Counted from the stretch's first letter, positions 29,724 to 39,172 are shown. The stretch is DNA of 64,000 nucleotides from Nocardioides sp. LHD-245 (GCF_030929495.1 NZ_JAVFWN010000002.1:186001-250000), one strand, 5' to 3'. Numbers and translations: made by a program. Notes: generated by a model from the sequence alone, not told the origin.

Positions 29724-32471
29724 TTACGCGCGCCGCTCCAGCATCGGCACCCGCGAGCGCGTGCACGCCGCCGTGATCAGCGCCGCGAGCACCGGGACCC
29801 CGAGCCCCACGCCCACGAGGTTGACCCACGGCACCGTGAACGACGGCGCCCCGAAGGTGGCCCGCAGGGCGTAGGACACGAAGGTCCCCAAGACCACCCC
29901 CACCAGCGCGCCGACCCCCGCGATGACCAGGGCCTGCGCGCCGGCGAGCCGCCGGCGTACGGCGGGATCGGCACCCACCGCGGACAGCGTCGCCAGCTCG
30001 CGACGCCCCTCGGCGGCGGAGAGCGCGATGGCTATCGCGACGCCGATCAGGGTGACCAGCCCGGCCAGTGCGCCGACCACGAGCAGCGCGAGCCCGCCGT
30101 CGGAGTGGTACGGGTGGTCGACCGAGCCCCCGGCCCGGTGCCCCTCACCCGCGGCCCGCAGGCCGGCGCGGACCTGGGCCCGCGTCGCGTCGGGGTCGAA
30201 GGTGACGAACCGGTTGGTCGGCGACACCACCAGTCCGTTGCGCTCGGCGGTCTCGGCACTCATCAGCACAGCCGGCATCGAGGCGTAGGTGGTCTCCGGT
30301 TCGACCGCCCGGGCCGGCAGTGACAGCGTGGGGATGTCCTCCTCCCGAAGGACTCCGTCGGCATCGGCCTCCGCCCGACCCTCGAGGTCGGCGGTGACCT
30401 TGCCGTCACCGCCGACCAGACCCGGCATCAGCGCCAGCGCCTCACCGTCGGCGAGCGCGGCCGTCTCCTCGGCGCTCAGGTCTCGGCCCAGGATCACCCG
30501 GGCCAGCGCCGGATCCGCGATCGCCGCCGACCCGCTCACGCCATAGCTGACGCAGTCGGCCGGGCAGCTGATGCCGGCGTCGAACCACAGCTGCTCGACG
30601 TCGGCGGCGCCCTGGTCCTGGCGCGAGACGGACGTCGGATAGCCGAGCTCGGTGGCGGCCAGCACTCTTCCGTCCGGCAGGGCCTCGGCAGCGCGCTGCG
30701 CCGCCTCGTCCACGGCCGTCGATCCGTCCGCGCCGGGGGCATGGGCCGGGTAGACCTGCATCACGCCCGGCGGCAGCTGCGGGATCCAGGCTGCCTCGTC
30801 GCCCCGCTCGCTGCCGGCGATCGCGAAGGCCGCGACGACCGATCCGGCCACGGCCAGCATGATCGCGCTCGCCGCCGGTCCCGTGCGGTGCCGGTGCCGG
30901 TCGGCGTCCCGCAGCGCGATCCGGCCGGCGAGCGGCAGCCGGGCGCCGAGCCGGCCCAGCCGGCCGAGGACGACCGGCATGGCCAGGACCAGGCCGGCGA
31001 TGGCGAGGACGGCACCCAGCAGCACCAGCGCGATGGGCACGGTCGGGCTCGGCGCCGACAGGTAGTTGCCGGTCTGCTTGGCCACGGCGAGCGCCTCGGC
31101 GTACCGCTCGAAGTCGTCGGCCATCTGCGCGCTGCCGAGCAGCGCCAGGACGGCACCGGCCAGGATGCCCGCGGCGCCGAGGAGCCCGGCTCGCCGCGAG
31201 CGCGCGCCGGTGACGCGGAACCGGCCGGACAGCGCGTCGAGCGGCTGCTGACGCGCCGCGCCGATGGCCGGGACCGCCGCCGCCAGCACACCCGAGAGGA
31301 TGCCGACGACCACGGCGATCAGCACCTCGGGACCGAACCGGAAGACCGGCAGCACCGAGCCGTTGAGCCACTCCCACAGCGGCCAGCCCAGCCAGGCGAC
31401 CAGGAATCCGACCGCGACACCGCCCGTCGTACCGATGACGCCGAGGGTGGCCCCCTGCACCAGCAGCACCGCGCGCAGCTGGCGCGGCGAGGCGCCCCCC
31501 GCATTGATCAGCCCCATGTCGCGCCCCTGCTTGCGGGCGCCCACCGCGAAGGCGGCGCCGGCGAGCAGGATCACCTCGAGCAGGCCGAGGCCGACGATCA
31601 GGGTCGTGAGCGCGGCACCCCGCAGCTCGTCGGCGGTCAGCGCCGGCTGGTCCCAGATGCGGTAGCGGTCGGGGTGCAGGTAGGTGTCGCGCGGGTACAG
31701 CAGCACGCCCTGCTCGGCCAGGGACATGGCCAGGGCGTCGCCGTTGACGCCGGCCGGGAGGTCGACGAGGTACGTCGGCCGGCTCGGCGCCCAGCCGGAG
31801 CCGTCGGCCCCGCGGGCCGGGATGAGCATCTGGCCGGGCTGGGCGTACACGGAGTCGCAGGCGCGGCACTGCTCGTCGCGGACGACCCCGCTGACCGGCA
31901 GCCGGACGCCGCTGATGTCGTCGGTGACGGTGTCGCCCGCCCCGACCTTCATCGCGGCGGCCGCCGACTCGGTGAGGACCACCTCGCCCGCCTTCGGGTA
32001 CCTGCCCTCGCGCAGCTGGAGCCGGTTCGGCTGCAGCCGCGACGGCATGGTGGCGAACTGGAGCGGCAGGTCCACGATCTCCGAGCCGTCCCCCACCTCC
32101 ACCAGCAGTCCCGACCCCGACCCGTCCTCGTCCTGCGACTCGAGCCGGGTGCCGTGGGGCAGCAGCGCGGTGACGTCGACGCTCGCCGGGTCCCGCTTCT
32201 CGACGCCGTCCTCGAAGTAGTAGCCCTCCCACTCGGTCGACAGCCGGAAGCCCTCGAACGTGACCTGGTCGGTCACCACGAGCTTGGCGTCGGCGTTGCC
32301 GAGCGCCAGATACGCGTCGCGGGCCGGGGAGTCGCTGGAGCGGTAGAGCACGTCGCCGAAGGTCGCCACCGCCACCGGTAGCCCGATCAACAGGGCGATC
32401 AGGGCCGACCGGGCCAGGTTGCGACGGATCGAGCGGCGGGCCATCCGCTGCGCGGGGCGCCACACGCTCAT
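29724..32471 (-). CDS. FtsX/MacB-type ABC transporter permease
   Basis: Large permease of 915 residues with two FtsX domains. One helix near residue 25 is followed by a periplasm-facing domain of about 230 residues, then helices around 290-450, a further pair near 500-540, a second start-type segment IALRDADRHRHRTGPAASA, another external domain, and three final helices around 800-900. This long form (MacB_PCD plus two FtsX regions) is common in actinobacterial lipoprotein or peptide exporters. The ATG overlaps the stop of the ATPase gene. The whole unit is preceded by a PadR regulator. Confidence 0.9.
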   Translation of the reverse strand: MSVWRPAQRMARRSIRRNLARSALIALLIGLPVAVATFGDVLYRSSDSPARDAYLALGNADAKLVVTDQVTFEGFRLSTEWEGYYFEDGVEKRDPASVDVTALLPHGTRLESQDEDGSGSGLLVEVGDGSEIVDLPLQFATMPSRLQPNRLQLREGRYPKAGEVVLTESAAAAMKVGAGDTVTDDISGVRLPVSGVVRDEQCRACDSVYAQPGQMLIPARGADGSGWAPSRPTYLVDLPAGVNGDALAMSLAEQGVLLYPRDTYLHPDRYRIWDQPALTADELRGAALTTLIVGLGLLEVILLAGAAFAVGARKQGRDMGLINAGGASPRQLRAVLLVQGATLGVIGTTGGVAVGFLVAWLGWPLWEWLNGSVLPVFRFGPEVLIAVVVGILSGVLAAAVPAIGAARQQPLDALSGRFRVTGARSRRAGLLGAAGILAGAVLALLGSAQMADDFERYAEALAVAKQTGNYLSAPSPTVPIALVLLGAVLAIAGLVLAMPVVLGRLGRLGARLPLAGRIALRDADRHRHRTGPAASAIMLAVAGSVVAAFAIAGSERGDEAAWIPQLPPGVMQVYPAHAPGADGSTAVDEAAQRAAEALPDGRVLAATELGYPTSVSRQDQGAADVEQLWFDAGISCPADCVSYGVSGSAAIADPALARVILGRDLSAEETAALADGEALALMPGLVGGDGKVTADLEGRAEADADGVLREEDIPTLSLPARAVEPETTYASMPAVLMSAETAERNGLVVSPTNRFVTFDPDATRAQVRAGLRAAGEGHRAGGSVDHPYHSDGGLALLVVGALAGLVTLIGVAIAIALSAAEGRRELATLSAVGADPAVRRRLAGAQALVIAGVGALVGVVLGTFVSYALRATFGAPSFTVPWVNLVGVGLGVPVLAALITAACTRSRVPMLERRA

Positions 32472-33193
32472 GTCAGCGCCCCCAGGTCGACGGCGACGGG
32501 CGCGCTCGCGGTGGTCTCGTCGACGATCGCGCCGTCGCTGATGAAGACCACGCGGTCGGCCCACGCGGAGTGCCGCGGCTCGTGGGTCACGAGCAGGCAG
32601 GCCGCGCCGGCGTTGCAGCGGGCGCGCAGCATGCGCAGCACCCCCTCACCGGTCTCGCTGTCGAGGGCGCCGGTGGGCTCGTCGGCGAGCACCAGGCGGC
32701 GCGGTCCGACCAGGGCCCGGGCTATCGCCACCCGCTGCTGCTGGCCGCCCGACATCTCGTCGGGGAAGCGGTCCGCGACCTCGCGCAGGCCGATCTCCTC
32801 CAGGGCGGCGAGCGCCTCGGTCCGCGCCTCGGCGGCGCGGGCGCCGTCGAGCTCGCGCGGCAGGGCGATGTTCTCGGCCGCGGTCAGGGACGGCACCAGG
32901 TTGAGGTCCTGGAAGACGTAGCCGACCGAGCGGCGGCGCAGCCGCGCCAGCTCCTTGCGGGACAGCCCGGACAGCGACCGCCCCTCGACGAGCACGTCAC
33001 CCGTGCTGGGCGCGTCGAGGCCACCGGCGAGGTGCAGGAGCGTGCTCTTGCCGGAGCCGGACGCACCGCGGACCGCGACCAGCTCGCCGGGTGCGATGCT
33101 CAGGGACGCGCCGTGCAGAGCGGTCACGAGGGTCGCGCCGGCGCCGTACACCTTGCCGGCGTTGCGAAGCTCCAGGACGGGGTTGGCGGTCAC
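32468..33193 (-). CDS. ABC transporter ATP-binding protein, MacB/LolD type
   Basis: ATPase of 241 residues for the FtsX-type permease. GASGSGKSTLLH is Walker A, DEMSGGQQQRVAIARAL the signature region, and LVLADEPTGALD Walker B. VGYVFQDLNLVPSLTAAENI is the Q-loop stretch typical of this class. I chose the GTG at 33193 because it overlaps the PadR stop (GTGA) and begins directly with the family N-terminus VTANPVLELRNAGK. A longer open frame upstream lies within padR. Its substrate is unknown; control by PadR points to drug or toxic-compound export. Confidence 0.94.
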   Translation of the reverse strand: MTANPVLELRNAGKVYGAGATLVTALHGASLSIAPGELVAVRGASGSGKSTLLHLAGGLDAPSTGDVLVEGRSLSGLSRKELARLRRRSVGYVFQDLNLVPSLTAAENIALPRELDGARAAEARTEALAALEEIGLREVADRFPDEMSGGQQQRVAIARALVGPRRLVLADEPTGALDSETGEGVLRMLRARCNAGAACLLVTHEPRHSAWADRVVFISDGAIVDETTASAPVAVDLGALT

Positions 33194-33738
33194 TGGACGG
33201 CCTCCTTCTCGGGGGTCTGGGTGGTTCGTGCCTTCCGGAGCCGGGCCTCGCACCGGTCGAGCCAGCTCACCTCGGCCTCGACGGCGAAGATCAGCGAGTC
33301 GATGACCATCACCCGGGCGAGGTCCTCCTCGGGGACGGTGCCCTTGAGCCGGGTCAGCGACTGCAGGGAGCTCATCGCCTGGCTGCGCTGGGCCTGCACC
33401 ACCTCACGCGCCTCGACCCCCGGCGTACTCACGGCCATCGCCAGCTTGATGGCGAGCTCGTCGCGCGGGCGCGACTCCTGCGCGATGGGCGAGCCGAACC
33501 AGTCGGCCAGCTCGGCGCGGCCGGACGGCGTGAGGGCGTAGACCACCCGACCGTCGTCGTCCGGCACCCCGTCCGCCTCGATCTGGCCGCCCTTCTCCAG
33601 CCGCTGGAGAGTCGAGTACACCTGCCCGATGTTCAGCGGCCAGGCCGACCCGGTCGCGGTCTCGAACTCGGCCTTGAGCTGGTAGCCGTACTTCGGGCCC
33701 GGCGCCAGCAGCGCCAGGAGACCGTGTTTGATGGACAT
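33190..33738 (-). CDS. PadR-family transcriptional regulator
   Basis: Repressor of 182 residues. The winged helix covers about residues 5-85 with HGLLALLAPGPKYGYQLK and IGQVYSTLQRLEKGGQIE. A C-terminal helical dimerisation region (Vir_C-like) covers about 90-175. The ATG at 33738 is preferred over upstream codons because it gives the standard PadR N-terminus MSIKHGLLALL. The operator palindrome at 33742-33763 lies directly before it and overlaps its likely -10 box, so it should repress itself and the downstream ABC genes, which are joined by stop/start overlaps. Confidence 0.94.
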   Translation of the reverse strand: MSIKHGLLALLAPGPKYGYQLKAEFETATGSAWPLNIGQVYSTLQRLEKGGQIEADGVPDDDGRVVYALTPSGRAELADWFGSPIAQESRPRDELAIKLAMAVSTPGVEAREVVQAQRSQAMSSLQSLTRLKGTVPEEDLARVMVIDSLIFAVEAEVSWLDRCEARLRKARTTQTPEKEAVQ

Positions 33739-33741
33739 GAG

Positions 33742-33763
33742 TACGGAGTATGCATACGCCGTA
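33742..33763. promoter_or_regulatory. PadR operator palindrome
   Basis: A 22-bp palindrome, TACGGAGTA-TGCA-TACGCCGTA with one mismatched pair, begins 4 nt upstream of the PadR ATG in the divergent region with the MDMPI gene. CATACT within it is a possible -10 box for padR. Such symmetric sites are typical of PadR dimers. Confidence 0.65.
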
Positions 33764-33812
33764 TCCATATGTCCAGCGCCTCGCCGACCGTGGCGCCTGC
33801 GAGAATCGCCGG

Positions 33813-34487
33813 ATGGAGTGGATCGACCTGCTGGAGGACACCACCGGCCGGTTCGCGGAGGTCCTGGCGACCGGCGACCTCACCGCGCCCGTCCCGAGCT
33901 GTCCGGGCTGGACCCTCGCCGACCTCGGCGAGCACACCCGGTGGGTGCACGCGTGGGCGGCGCACGCGGTCACCGACGGCAATCCGGACGGCGACACCCC
34001 GGCGCCGGGGCCGGAGCGGGAGGCGCTCCTGGCCGGCTACCGCGCCGCGGCCGCCCACCTCGTCGATGTCCTGCGGCGCACCTCCCCCGACGCCCCGGCC
34101 TGGGCGTTCGGCCCGGAGACGAGGGCGGGATTCTGGCGACGCCGCCAGGTCCACGAGGTCACCGTGCACCTGTACGACGCCCTCGGCTCCCAGGGCCGCA
34201 CCGGGGATTGGCAGCCGACCCCCGAGCTCGGCTGGAACGGCGTCGACGAGGTGGCGACGCTCTTCTACCCGCGTCAGGTGCGGCTGGGCCGCAGCGCGCC
34301 GCTGCCGGCACCGGTCCGCCTCAGCGCCACCGACCTCGACCGCTCACTCGTGCTCGAGCCCGACGCCGCGGGCGAGCCGGTCGAGCTGGCCGCGCCCGCG
34401 ATCGACCTGCTGCTCATGCTGTGGGGCCGGGTGCCCGCGACCGGACCGGCCGCCGAGGTCCTCGCCCAGGCCAAGGTCACGTCCTGA
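33813..34487 (+). CDS. maleylpyruvate isomerase family mycothiol-dependent enzyme (TIGR03083-like)
   Basis: Protein of 224 residues of the DinB/MDMPI fold. It starts MEWIDLLEDTTGRFAEVLA and has CPGWTLADLGEHTRWVHAWA, whose His normally binds the metal. The later RRRQVHEVTVHLYDA carries the other two metal-ligand positions of the family. A C-terminal MDMPI_C-like domain follows. Some members use mycothiol, the actinobacterial thiol; the reaction of this one is unknown. It is divergent from padR and shares the operator region, so PadR may affect it too. GAGAAT at 6 nt from the ATG may be its -10 box. Confidence 0.83.
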   Translation: MEWIDLLEDTTGRFAEVLATGDLTAPVPSCPGWTLADLGEHTRWVHAWAAHAVTDGNPDGDTPAPGPEREALLAGYRAAAAHLVDVLRRTSPDAPAWAFGPETRAGFWRRRQVHEVTVHLYDALGSQGRTGDWQPTPELGWNGVDEVATLFYPRQVRLGRSAPLPAPVRLSATDLDRSLVLEPDAAGEPVELAAPAIDLLLMLWGRVPATGPAAEVLAQAKVTS

Positions 34488-34512
34488 CCCGCTCCGCGGG
34501 GCGGTGCCCGGC

Positions 34513-35184
34513 TCAGTCGACGACGAAGCGGGCATCGACCTCCGCGGAGACCTCGATGTCCTCGGGCGACAGCTCCAGCTCGGCGCCGCCCGCGGCGTCC
34601 TTGGCCGCCATCCGCATGAAGGCACCACCGCCTCCGCCCATCGGCGAGATGCCCTGGCTCAGCATGCCGGCATCGGCCACGGCGACCGGCCGGACCGGGC
34701 CGAGACCGAGCGCGTCGGCGTACTCCTGGGCACGGCGGGCGGCGTCCTGCACCGCGCGGGTACGGACGGTGCGCTCGAGCTCGATCCGATGGGCCTCGGT
34801 GAGCGCCCAGACGACGCCGTCGAGCCGGAACCCCTCCGCCGCGGTGACGAGCCGGCCCACCCAGGTCGTGAGCCGCGCGAAGTCGCGGAACTTCACCTGC
34901 ACCCCGACGCTGGCGTGGTGCACGAGCGGCAGCTGCTTGCCGTCCTGGTTCCACGGGCGCTCGGCCCAGGTCCGCACGTGCTGGGTGGCCCACCAGGTGA
35001 CCGGCCCGCTCGTGGGGTCGTGGAGCTCCTGGACCGATGTCTTCACGGCCTCGAGGTCGCCGGCGACCCGGTCGTAGACGGGCTGCAGCGCCGGTCCCTG
35101 GAAGGCCAGGGTGACCTGCGCGGTGCCGCGCTCGGGCGGCTGGAAGGCGGAGTGGGACCCGCGCACGGTGAACTCGGTCGGCAT
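34513..35184 (-). CDS. SIMPL (DUF541) domain protein
   Basis: Protein of 223 residues of the SIMPL/DUF541 family. TEFTVRGSHSAFQPPERGTAQVTLAF is the usual N-terminal strand pair, and ARRAQEYADALGLGPVRPVAVAD is the conserved helix-strand stretch seen in BP26/OMP28-like proteins. Unlike many relatives it has no signal peptide or membrane anchor, so it is predicted to be cytoplasmic. The ATG at 35184 is supported by TAGAGT 7 nt upstream; a GTG at 35193 falls within that box. The function of the family is not established. Confidence 0.8.
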   Translation of the reverse strand: MPTEFTVRGSHSAFQPPERGTAQVTLAFQGPALQPVYDRVAGDLEAVKTSVQELHDPTSGPVTWWATQHVRTWAERPWNQDGKQLPLVHHASVGVQVKFRDFARLTTWVGRLVTAAEGFRLDGVVWALTEAHRIELERTVRTRAVQDAARRAQEYADALGLGPVRPVAVADAGMLSQGISPMGGGGGAFMRMAAKDAAGGAELELSPEDIEVSAEVDARFVVD

Positions 35185-35191
35185 GTCGCCC

Positions 35192-35197
35192 ACTCTA
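35192..35197 (-). promoter_or_regulatory. -10 box of the SIMPL gene
   Basis: TAGAGT on the minus strand, 7 nt before ATG 35184, consistent with leaderless transcription and with the choice of start. Confidence 0.45.
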
Positions 35198-35223
35198 GGA
35201 GCCGGTGAGTCAGGATCGGCGGG

Positions 35224-35835
35224 TCAGGAGCGGCGGGTCTCGAGGACCCGGAACCCCTTCGCGCTGGCGATCCGCTCGGTCGGGAAGCCCTGCTCGCCGA
35301 GCCAGCGCTGCAGCGAGTCGGCGCCGAGGTTCTTGCCGACGACCATGACCGCGCGGCCGCCGGGCGCGAGCCGCGGCAGCCAGGTCAGCAACAGCTCGTG
35401 CAGTGCCGCCTTGCCGATCCGGATCGGCGGGTTGGACCAGATCTCGTCGTACGTCGCGGCGGGGTCGACGGACTCCGGGACGCGGGCCGCGAAGCGGTCG
35501 CTCACGCCGAGCGAGGCGGCGTTCTCGTTGGCCAGCAGGACGGCGCGCTGGTTGACGTCGACGGCGGTGACCGTGGCCGTCGGAGCGGCGAGCGCGCAGG
35601 CCAGCCCGATCACGCCGTACCCGCAGCCGAGGTCGAGGATCTGGCCGCCCGTTGGGGGTTCAGTCTCGCGGAAGAGCACGGACGTGCCGATGTCGAGACG
35701 ACCGCGCGCGAAGACGCCCGATCCGCTGACCAGGTCGAGGTCCAGGCCCCACACCCGGGCGTGGACCCGCGCCCGCTGGAAGGGCACGGACGGGTCCGCG
35801 GAGAAGTAGTGCTCGTCGTCGCTCGGACCACTCAT
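35224..35835 (-). CDS. class I SAM-dependent methyltransferase, RsmC/RlmG-like
   Basis: Methyltransferase of 203 residues. The SAM loop is ILDLGCGYGVIGLACA and motif II is VTAVDVN. The catalytic motif is IWSNPPIRIGK: the NPP tetrad marks N-methylation of nucleic-acid bases. The N-terminal HYFSADPSVPFQRARVH and GVFARGRLDIGT are typical of the MTS domain of RsmC and RlmG, which modify guanines of rRNA. The single domain is shorter than RsmC itself. It starts in an ATGA overlap with the truA stop, so two RNA-modifying enzymes share an operon. Confidence 0.9.
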   Translation of the reverse strand: MSGPSDDEHYFSADPSVPFQRARVHARVWGLDLDLVSGSGVFARGRLDIGTSVLFRETEPPTGGQILDLGCGYGVIGLACALAAPTATVTAVDVNQRAVLLANENAASLGVSDRFAARVPESVDPAATYDEIWSNPPIRIGKAALHELLLTWLPRLAPGGRAVMVVGKNLGADSLQRWLGEQGFPTERIASAKGFRVLETRRS

Positions 35836-36689
35836 CCCTCGGCCCCGTCCTCGACGAGGGTACGGCGGGCGGCGGTCTGCTCCGCGCGGGCGGCGAGCCC
35901 GGCGGCGTCGGGGTAGGCGACCTCCTCGAGCGTCAGGCCGTGGGCCGGGACGACGATCACGCCCTGGTCGCGCCGCCGGCCGGTGAGGATCTCGACGGCC
36001 CACGCCGGGTCCTGACGGCCTTCGCCGATCGCGATCATGCAGCCCACGAGCGCCCGCACCATCGAGTGGCAGAACGCGTCGGCCTTCACGTGCCCGACGA
36101 TCAGGTCGTCGTCGGTCCGGGTCCAGCCGAACTCCAGCAGGGTGCGGATCGTGGTCGCACCCTCCCGGTGCTTGCAGAAGGCGGCGAAGTCGTGGAGGCC
36201 GACCAGCGAGCGGGCCGCCTCGTCCATCGCTGCGACATCGAGCGCGCGGGGCCAGAAGAGAACGTGGTTGCGGGTGAGGGGGTCGGCACGGGCCGGGTCG
36301 TCGACGATCCGGTAGGCGTAGCGCCGCCACAGCGCCGCGAACCGGGCGTCGAACCCCGCGGGCGCCGCGGCGATGCGGTGCACGCGCACCGTCTTGTCAA
36401 GCACGCCGTTGACCCGGCGGGCCAGGACGTCGAGCTGGGTGAGCTGACGCGCGGCCGTCTCGGAGCCCGCCTCCGGGTCCTCGGGCACGTCGACGTGCAC
36501 GACCTGGCCGCGCGCGTGCACGCCTGAGTCGGTCCGGCCCGCGCAGGTGACCCGCAGGGAGCCCTCCGGCAGCCGCAATACGGTGGTGAGCGCGGCGGTC
36601 AGCTCCGCCTGGACCGTGCGCAGGCCCGGCTGGCTCGCCCAGCCCCGGAAGTCGCCGCCGTCGTAGGCGAGGTCGATCCGCAGGCGCAC
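35832..36689 (-). CDS. truA: tRNA pseudouridine(38-40) synthase
   Basis: Converts uridines 38-40 of the tRNA anticodon arm to pseudouridine. The 285-residue chain has the family pattern MRLRIDLAYDGGDFRGWASQ and the catalytic Asp in CAGRTDSGVHARGQV. Later LVGLHDFAAFCK and FCHSMVRALVGCMIAIGEG fit the second domain. The GTG start at 36689 has TAGGCT 6 nt upstream, a leaderless-type -10 box that overlaps the pfkB-family stop codon. It is not close to rplQ, its usual partner in many actinobacteria. Confidence 0.97.
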   Translation of the reverse strand: MRLRIDLAYDGGDFRGWASQPGLRTVQAELTAALTTVLRLPEGSLRVTCAGRTDSGVHARGQVVHVDVPEDPEAGSETAARQLTQLDVLARRVNGVLDKTVRVHRIAAAPAGFDARFAALWRRYAYRIVDDPARADPLTRNHVLFWPRALDVAAMDEAARSLVGLHDFAAFCKHREGATTIRTLLEFGWTRTDDDLIVGHVKADAFCHSMVRALVGCMIAIGEGRQDPAWAVEILTGRRRDQGVIVVPAHGLTLEEVAYPDAAGLAARAEQTAARRTLVEDGAEG

Positions 36690-36695
36690 CGGGCC

Positions 36696-36701
36696 AGCCT
36701 A
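36696..36701 (-). promoter_or_regulatory. -10 box of truA
   Basis: TAGGCT on the minus strand, 6 nt before GTG 36689. It overlaps the TAG stop of the sugar-kinase gene, so truA can be transcribed independently. Confidence 0.45.
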
Positions 36702-37634
36702 TTGCGTGGCGGCGGTGAGCTCGGCGCGGGTTGGCGGGTCCGCGCCGACCCGGCCGACGGTGACGGCGGCGGCCCGCCCGGCGTACCTGAGCGCGGCGCT
36801 CCAGTCCTTGGGCCCGAGGGCGGCGAGCCGGGCGCGGGCGCCGGGACCGAGCAACGGCCACAGGTGATCGAGGAGGGCGGCGGAGAAGGTGTCGCCCGCG
36901 CCGATCGTGTCGACCACCTCGACCGGCTCGGCGTGCACGCCGCCCGTCGACCAGTCCGCGCCGGAGCAGGCGTGCCACGAGGCGCCCTCGGCGCCGTGGG
37001 TGACGACGACCGCCACCGGCCCCAGGGCGAGCAGCGCGGAGGCCGACTCCCCGGCCGAGCGGTCCGGCCACAGTGCGACCAGGTCCTCGTCGGAGGCCTT
37101 CACGAGCGTCGCCGACGCGGACGTGCGCAGCACCCGCTCGACCACCTCGCGTCGGGCGCCGGTGATGGCGGGGCGCAGGTTGACGTCGTAGCTGATGCAG
37201 GTGGTGGGCGCGATCCGCTCGGCCATCGCCAGCACGTCGTCGGCGCCCGGCGCCAGCAGCGGGGCCAGCGAGGTGAGGTGCACGACGTGCGCCGGCCCGC
37301 CGGGCCGGTCCGGCAGGGCGGGCAGCCGCCACCCGATGTCGAAGGAGTACGACGCCGCGCCGGTCGCGTCGATCACCGCGTCCGCCCGCGGCGTGGCGGC
37401 CAGTACGTGCGGGTCACCGGCGAGGTCCACGCCGGCCGCCCGCAGCTGGCCGGCGATCACCGCACCGGCCGGGTCGTCGGCGTACGCGGTGGCCAGGCGG
37501 ACCGGCCTCCCGAGCCGGGCCAGGGCGACCGCGACGTTGACCGCCGAGCCGCCGGGACGCTCGTCCGGCGGGGCTCCGTCCGCGCGGACCACGTCGAGTA
37601 CGGCCTCACCGATCACCAGCGCCGTCGCCGTCAT
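36699..37634 (-). CDS. PfkB-family carbohydrate kinase
   Basis: Ribokinase-fold sugar kinase of 311 residues, probably a fructokinase or ribokinase type. [18 protein letters not shown] is the first PfkB signature. [19 protein letters not shown] is the second, with the catalytic Asp of [18 protein letters not shown] is the usual middle segment. The ATG at 37634 ([16 protein letters not shown]) gives the standard N-terminus. The sugar cannot be assigned and no sugar-transport gene is adjacent. It is divergent from xseA across 28 nt, where CCTATGG/CCATAGG places two -10 boxes on top of each other. Confidence 0.9.
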   Translation of the reverse strand: MTATALVIGEAVLDVVRADGAPPDERPGGSAVNVAVALARLGRPVRLATAYADDPAGAVIAGQLRAAGVDLAGDPHVLAATPRADAVIDATGAASYSFDIGWRLPALPDRPGGPAHVVHLTSLAPLLAPGADDVLAMAERIAPTTCISYDVNLRPAITGARREVVERVLRTSASATLVKASDEDLVALWPDRSAGESASALLALGPVAVVVTHGAEGASWHACSGADWSTGGVHAEPVEVVDTIGAGDTFSAALLDHLWPLLGPGARARLAALGPKDWSAALRYAGRAAAVTVGRVGADPPTRAELTAATQ

Positions 37635-37649
37635 GTCGACACCCTGCCA

Positions 37650-37655
37650 TAGGCT
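37650..37655 (+). promoter_or_regulatory. -10 box of xseA
   Basis: TAGGCT lies 7 nt before GTG 37663, with no ribosome site, suggesting a leaderless xseAB mRNA. On the other strand the overlapping CCTATGG can serve the divergent sugar kinase. Confidence 0.45.
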
Positions 37656-37662
37656 CGCGGCC

Positions 37663-38910
37663 GTGGCCCTCGAGACGTCGCTGGAGAAGCCGGCTCCGGT
37701 CCGGGCGATCGCGAACGCGCTCGCCGGCTGGATCGACCGGCTCGGCGCGGTGTGGGTCGAGGGCCAGGTGACCCAGATCAGCCGGCGCCCCGGCCTGGCG
37801 ACGGTGTTCTTGACGCTGCGCGACTCGGTGGCCGACATCTCCGTGCCGGTCACCTGCTCCCGCGTCCTCTTCGACGGCCTGCCGACCCCCGTGACCGAGG
37901 GCGCGAGCGTGGTCATCCATGCCCGGCCGTCCTACTACGCCAACCGCGGCAGCCTGTCCCTCAACGCCCGCGAGATCCGGATGGTGGGCCTCGGCGAGCT
38001 GCTCGCCCGCCTCGAGCGCCGCCGCCAGCTGCTGGCCGCCGAGGGGCTGTTCGCCCAGGAGCGCAAGCGCCGGCTGCCCGCCGTACCGCGCCGGATCGGG
38101 CTGGTGACCGCTCCCACGTCGGCCGCCGAGCGCGACGTCGTCGAGAACGCCACCCGCCGCTGGCCGGCGGTCAGCTTCACCACCGCCTACGCGTCGATGC
38201 AGGGACAGCGCTCGGCGGCCGAGGTGATCGAGGCGGTCCGCCGGCTCGACGCGGATCCCGAGGTCGACGTCATCGTCGTGGCGCGCGGCGGCGGCTCGGT
38301 CGAGGACCTGCTGCCGTTCTCCGACGAGGGCCTGATCCGCGTCGTCGCCGCCGCCCGCACCCCCGTCGTCTCCGCGATCGGCCACGAGCCCGACTCCCCG
38401 CTGCTCGACCTGGTCGCCGACGTCCGCGCCTCCACGCCGACCGACGCGGCCAAGCTGATCGTGCCCGACATGACGCAGGAGCGGATGATGGTCGACCGCG
38501 CCCGCGACGCGCTGCGCCGCGCGGTCCGGCACCGCCTCGACCGCGAGCAGGCCCAGCTCGACGCCCTCCGCTCGCGGCCCGCCCTCGCCCACCCGGGCAC
38601 CATGATCGACGCCCGCCTCGACGAGCTCGACGGCTGGCGCTCCCGCATCCGCCGCCAGCTCGAAGGCCAGCTCGACCGCGCCGCCGACGACCTCGACCAC
38701 CGCCGCGCCCGGGTCCGCGCGCTCTCCCCGCTCGCCACCCTGCGCCGCGGGTACGCCGTACTCCAGGACGCCAACGGCCACGTCGTCACCTCCGTCCACG
38801 CCGTCGCCGCCGAGGCCCCGCTCTCCGTGCGCGTCGCCGACGGCCGCATCCACGTCACCGCCACCACGACCGAGCCGATCGTCGCATCGACCGAGGAGAC
38901 CCATGACTGA
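37663..38910 (+). CDS. xseA: exodeoxyribonuclease VII large subunit
   Basis: Catalytic subunit of exonuclease VII, which degrades single-stranded DNA from both ends. Of 415 residues, about 20-110 form the OB fold, with [17 protein letters not shown]. The catalytic region holds [36 protein letters not shown] and [15 protein letters not shown] long Arg/Glu-rich helical stretch (about 265-345) forms the coiled arm that binds XseB. The GTG at 37663 is favoured by the TAGGCT box and by family alignment; the open frame continues upstream without similarity. It overlaps xseB by 8 nt. Confidence 0.97.
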   Translation: MALETSLEKPAPVRAIANALAGWIDRLGAVWVEGQVTQISRRPGLATVFLTLRDSVADISVPVTCSRVLFDGLPTPVTEGASVVIHARPSYYANRGSLSLNAREIRMVGLGELLARLERRRQLLAAEGLFAQERKRRLPAVPRRIGLVTAPTSAAERDVVENATRRWPAVSFTTAYASMQGQRSAAEVIEAVRRLDADPEVDVIVVARGGGSVEDLLPFSDEGLIRVVAAARTPVVSAIGHEPDSPLLDLVADVRASTPTDAAKLIVPDMTQERMMVDRARDALRRAVRHRLDREQAQLDALRSRPALAHPGTMIDARLDELDGWRSRIRRQLEGQLDRAADDLDHRRARVRALSPLATLRRGYAVLQDANGHVVTSVHAVAAEAPLSVRVADGRIHVTATTTEPIVASTEETHD

Positions 38911-39124
38911 CGAGACGACGGAGTCCCCCGAGCTGTCCTACGAGGACGCCCGTGCCGAGCTGGTCGAGGTGGTCCGTCAGCTCGAGGCCGGCGGCACGTC
39001 CCTGGAGGAGTCGCTCGCGCTCTGGGAGCGCGGTGAGGCGCTGGCCACCACCTGCCAGGGCTGGCTCGACGGCGCCCGGGCCCGGCTCGAATCCGTGCTG
39101 GACGAGGGCGACGACGAGGACTGA
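38903..39124 (+). CDS. xseB: exodeoxyribonuclease VII small subunit
   Basis: Small helical subunit of 73 residues that wraps the XseA arm. [21 protein letters not shown] and [16 protein letters not shown] are the family hallmarks, and the tail is acidic. Translation is coupled to xseA through the 8-nt overlap. A toxin-antitoxin pair follows 48 nt downstream. Confidence 0.96.
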   Translation: MTDETTESPELSYEDARAELVEVVRQLEAGGTSLEESLALWERGEALATTCQGWLDGARARLESVLDEGDDED

Positions 39125-39160
39125 GCTTCCCATGCCATTCCGCATTGGGATTCATATTGG

Positions 39161-39166
39161 TATGCT
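39161..39166 (+). promoter_or_regulatory. -10 box of the toxin-antitoxin pair
   Basis: TATGCT lies 6 nt before the antitoxin GTG within a locally AT-rich stretch (39132-39166). CATGCCA at 39131 and TGGTATG at 39158 form an imperfect inverted pair that may be the antitoxin's own operator. Confidence 0.5.
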
Positions 39167-39172
39167 GGTGCC

